7,876 bases of DNA. Origin: Gallionellaceae bacterium (GTDB taxonomy: Bacteria > Pseudomonadota > Gammaproteobacteria > Burkholderiales > Gallionellaceae). The stretch is taken from NCBI GenBank assembly GCA_003445795.1, contig DMCN01000042.1:12292-20167 (forward strand), read 5' to 3'. The position numbers and the translations under genes are program-made. Within the stretch, counting starts at the first letter, position 1. The number at the start of each line of letters is the position of its first letter. Below, piece after piece: positions 6,013-7,876 of this stretch. The notes beneath the pieces are model-generated. The model saw nothing but the letters and a program-made list of their open reading frames with translations. It had not been told where the DNA came from and did no database searches.

Positions 6013-6879
6013 ATGAACGATAAGCAAGTCGATTTGAGAGCGGCTGTCCGCAACCTGAACAGCCTGCCCGCGATGCCTGTCATCGCCCAGAAGTTGCTGG
6101 CGCTGAAACTGGACAGCGACGAAGGCGAACGCCAGATGATGCTGTTGATCGCACAGGACCCGATGATCTCCGCCAAGATCATCGGCCTGGCCAATTCACC
6201 GTTGCTCGGTGCTTCGCGCCATATCACCGCCGTCAAGGACGCAGCCATGATGCTGGGGTTGACCCGCGTTAAATCGGTCGCCACCGGCATCGCCGTCATG
6301 TCTCTGGTGAACAAGCCCATCGGCAGGTTCGATCCGCAGGAGTTGTGGATGCACAATCTTGGCGTCGCCTTCGCCATGCTGCCGGTGGTGCGCGCCATGC
6401 CCGTCAGGAACCGCCCCGCGGACGACCAGATCTTCCTGGCTGGCATGCTGCATGACATCGGATATCTTGCGCTGGCGCATCTGGACCCGGAACGCAGCGA
6501 CGACCTGCACACCCGACTGGTGATCGAGGAAAGCAGACCCGCGATAGAAGTGGAACGTGAACTGCTGGAAGTGACACACGATGAGCTGGGAGCGGAACTG
6601 GCAAAGCACTGGAACCTGCCGGAAGAGATCGTCGCGGTGATCCGCTATCACCACACGCCGGATGCCGAGGAGGCAAGCGAGGCGCAACCGCTGGTACGCA
6701 TCGTCAACATCACTGAGCGTTTGATCCCCTCATTCGGCCTGCGGGAATTCGTCGGTCACCAGATCGGTGCTGAAGAGTGGGAGGCGCTTGGCATCGACCC
6801 GGAAAAAGCCGAAGAGATCGCGGCGCAGGCCGCCGAACAGGCCGAACAAGCGACGCAGTTCGCCAGTACCTTCAGCTGA
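6013..6879 (+). CDS. HDOD-domain signalling protein
   Basis: A 288-residue soluble protein whose first ~250 residues form one HDOD domain. The N-terminal start LNSLPAMPVIAQKLLAL (15-31) and DPMISAKIIGLANSPL (49-64) are typical of HDOD, and VKDAAMMLGLTRVKSVA follows. Histidines at HD-like positions are retained: His114, His147-Asp148 (AGMLHDIGYLAL), His189 and His213-His214 (RYHHTP). HDOD domains are usually regarded as non-catalytic signalling modules, but the full set of histidines leaves metal binding open. The last ~25 residues are an Ala/Glu/Gln-rich helix (EKAEEIAAQAAEQAEQAT), possibly a coiled coil. Relatives act in chemotaxis, motility, stress or cyclic-di-GMP circuits; the exact role here is unknown. 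The gene has a good ribosome site (AAGGAA) and overlaps the convergent CZB gene by 8 nt. Confidence 0.92.
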   Translation: MNDKQVDLRAAVRNLNSLPAMPVIAQKLLALKLDSDEGERQMMLLIAQDPMISAKIIGLANSPLLGASRHITAVKDAAMMLGLTRVKSVATGIAVMSLVNKPIGRFDPQELWMHNLGVAFAMLPVVRAMPVRNRPADDQIFLAGMLHDIGYLALAHLDPERSDDLHTRLVIEESRPAIEVERELLEVTHDELGAELAKHWNLPEEIVAVIRYHHTPDAEEASEAQPLVRIVNITERLIPSFGLREFVGHQIGAEEWEALGIDPEKAEEIAAQAAEQAEQATQFASTFS

Positions 6880-7327
6880 CGCTCCACACCTGCTTGTTGA
6901 TCGACTCGTTGAGTTCGGTGATGGTGATCAGCACGCGGCGCAGGGACTGGGACAACTCGCTCTTGCGCATACGCTCGGCAGCGATCCAGCTACCCGCCTG
7001 AATCATCGCCAATACCTCGGAAGCCAGCAGGTGGAATTCGGCATGCGCCTCGTGCAAACGGCCGAAGGAACGCAGCTGACCGAAACGCGATGCGCCTACG
7101 CCTTTGAGCCAGCGCTCCAGTTCGCAGCACTGCCCCAACTCGGTCAGGTCGGAAAGGGAATGCGGCAATTCGCCGTGCACGAAATCCTTCACCCTGCCGA
7201 AGAACAACACATGTGATTCGGCCACGCCCACAAAATCGATACCGATAGGCGAGTCGTCCGGTGCCTGCATCATGCTGCCCGGGATTCTGCCGATCTCTTG
7301 AACTGCTCTTTCGCTGGTTACTTGCAT
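6872..7327 (-). CDS. Stand-alone CZB (chemoreceptor zinc-binding) domain protein
   Basis: A 151-residue soluble protein that is essentially one CZB domain, a helical zinc sensor usually attached to chemoreceptors or diguanylate cyclases (e.g. DgcZ). With the start used here the likely zinc ligands are His39, Cys68 (CELERWL), His95 and His99 (HAEFH). The Cys-His spacing (27) and His-His spacing (4) match those I recall for DgcZ, and GRVKDFVHGE (44-53) is also family-like. No output domain is attached, so it probably acts on a separate partner; the convergent HDOD protein is a candidate. An ATG at 7333 is also in frame, but it directly abuts AGGAG, while the ATG at 7327 has a normal 6-nt spacing, so 7327 is preferred. 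Confidence 0.85.
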   Translation of the reverse strand: MQVTSERAVQEIGRIPGSMMQAPDDSPIGIDFVGVAESHVLFFGRVKDFVHGELPHSLSDLTELGQCCELERWLKGVGASRFGQLRSFGRLHEAHAEFHLLASEVLAMIQAGSWIAAERMRKSELSQSLRRVLITITELNESINKQVWSVS

Positions 7328-7361
7328 GGTCATCTCCTGAATGGATCGCTAAGATGGCCGC

Positions 7362-7391
7362 ATTGTCTGCCCCAACGACTAGTCAAAACAA
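7362..7391 (-). promoter_or_regulatory. Candidate CZB promoter enclosing a GACTAGTC box
   Basis: On the minus strand TTGTTT (7386-7391) and GACAAT (7362-7367) are 18 nt apart, 34 nt before the CZB start. The palindrome GACTAGTC (7377-7384) lies between them, a common place for an operator. Both hexamers are imperfect. Confidence 0.3.
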
Positions 7392-7508
7392 TATGCCGTA
7401 CGGACTAGACCGTGCCTATACCCCCCCGCAGCATATCTATACCTTTATCTAGTCCGCTGTCTGCAAGCCGCATGCCTGCTATAATCCAGCCACATGACAA
7501 CACTAGTC
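7377..7508. repeat. Cluster of four GACTAG(A/T) boxes
   Basis: Four copies of GACTAG(A/T) occur within 132 nt: GACTAGTC at 7377-7384, GGACTAGA at 7402-7409, its exact complement TCTAGTCC at 7448-7455, and ACTAGTC at 7502-7508 (which reads GACTAGT on the minus strand). The two middle boxes form a perfect 9-bp inverted repeat (7401-7409 and 7448-7456). The second box is itself part of a near-palindrome ACGG-ACTAGA-CCGT (7400-7413). Apart from these I found only one other CTAG in the window, near 1858. The cluster fills the divergent gap between the CZB and PBP genes, so a shared operator array is likely. Confidence 0.55.
7457..7485 (+). promoter_or_regulatory. Extended -10 promoter upstream of the PBP-like gene
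   Basis: TGC-TATAAT (7477-7485) is a perfect extended -10. CTGTCT at 7457-7462, 17 nt upstream, matches the -35 consensus at only three positions. The start would fall near 7492, about 78 nt before the PBP-like ATG. A GACTAG box lies just upstream of the -35 and another just after the start. Confidence 0.65.
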
Positions 7509-7569
7509 ATACAAGACTCGCGCCAGACACGAGCACAGCAAATCCTCATCACCAACCTATTGATCCCCC

Positions 7570-7876
7570 ATGAAGTTATTTCTGACACTGATCATCACCC
7601 TGTTCTCGACACTGGCATTCTCGCAAGAAACCCCAGCACCTTCTTCCACCATCGCCGCCGATTCATACGCGCTGTATGATTACACCAGCGGCCAGTTCCT
7701 GGTCGAACAGAACGCGAACAAGCATATCCCTCCCGCGCACCTGACCAAGCTGATGACAGCCTATGTCGTGTTCGGCGCGATCAAGCAGGGCAAACTGTCG
7801 CTCACCCAGCGTCTCACTCCTTCGGCCTATGCCACCCGCATCCAGAGCGAAGAGTCGCGCATGTTCCTGAGCACGG
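7570..7876 (+). CDS. PBP5-type D-alanyl-D-alanine carboxypeptidase homologue with altered SxxK motif, 3' end beyond the window
   Basis: The first 102 residues of a peptidase S11 (DacA/DacC, PBP5/6) homologue, which normally trims the terminal D-alanine from peptidoglycan stem peptides in the periplasm. Residues 1-18 are a signal peptide (cleavage after AFS). The family region SYALYDYTSGQFLVEQNANK (32-51) leads into the catalytic segment, which reads PPAHLTKLMTAYVVF (54-68). The active-site serine of SxxK is His57 (codon CAC at 7738-7740), while the lysine, Lys60, is kept. SRMFL (96-100) is also family-typical. The SxN and KTG motifs would lie beyond the window. Without the nucleophile the protein is unlikely to be a normal carboxypeptidase or to acylate beta-lactams. 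No ribosome site precedes the ATG; an in-frame stop at 7561 excludes longer starts. Confidence 0.88.
   Translation, partial: MKLFLTLIITLFSTLAFSQETPAPSSTIAADSYALYDYTSGQFLVEQNANKHIPPAHLTKLMTAYVVFGAIKQGKLSLTQRLTPSAYATRIQSEESRMFLST

Noticed and set aside
6831..6851. Short direct repeat GCCGAACA at the HDOD C-terminus
   Set aside because: It merely encodes the repeated AEQ of the Ala/Glu/Gln-rich helix and shows no sign of a mobile or regulatory element.
6767..7216. Plus-strand frame of 149 codons over the end of the HDOD gene and the CZB gene
   Set aside because: Off-frame over HDOD and antisense to the CZB gene; no domain and no ribosome site.
1..7876. CRISPR arrays, tRNA or rRNA genes, insertion sequences
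   Set aside because: I saw no regularly spaced repeats, cloverleaf or rRNA-like stretches, or transposase-like frames in either strand.

Overview
The window looks like a chromosomal segment of a Gram-negative bacterium, most likely a betaproteobacterium (possibly of the Gallionella/Sideroxydans/Nitrosomonadales kind). The reasons are an outer-membrane TonB receptor, periplasmic copper chaperones, a RegB/RegA redox two-component system, moderately high GC, and the style of the ArgB and HDOD proteins. The assignment is by resemblance only; no database was searched.

Layout: (1) Positions 1-759, minus strand: argB (acetylglutamate kinase), cut by the window edge. (2) Positions 853-3921, minus strand: a copper-uptake cluster made of an OprC/NosA-type TonB-dependent copper receptor, then a canonical PCu(A)C periplasmic copper chaperone, then a second PCu(A)C-fold protein that has lost all four copper ligands. 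A strong hairpin terminator at 798-831 closes the cluster before argB. (3) Positions 4049-5931, plus strand, divergent from the receptor: regB-regA, a membrane sensor kinase and its Fis-type response regulator, overlapping by ATGA. (4) Positions 6013-6879, plus strand: an HDOD signalling protein. It converges on, and overlaps by 8 nt, a stand-alone CZB (zinc-binding) protein at 6872-7327, minus strand. (5) Positions 7328-7569: a 242-nt regulatory gap with four GACTAG(A/T) boxes and an extended -10 promoter. (6) Position 7570 to the end, plus strand: the N-terminal part of a PBP5-type D-alanyl-D-alanine carboxypeptidase homologue whose catalytic SxxK serine is a histidine.

The most interesting idea is that copper uptake and redox sensing are wired together here. 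The 127-nt gap between regB and the copper receptor holds a near-perfect inverted repeat, GCGGC-N5-GTCGC, which matches the RegA/PrrA operator as I remember it. It is centred about 43-45 bp upstream of both inferred start sites, where it could stand in for the -35 elements that both promoters lack. RegB itself has a His/Met-rich periplasmic loop that looks metal-binding. The working model is that RegBA senses quinone/redox state and perhaps periplasmic copper, and controls its own synthesis together with copper import and delivery to copper respiratory enzymes. The genes are identified with good confidence; the regulatory link is an inference from sequence.
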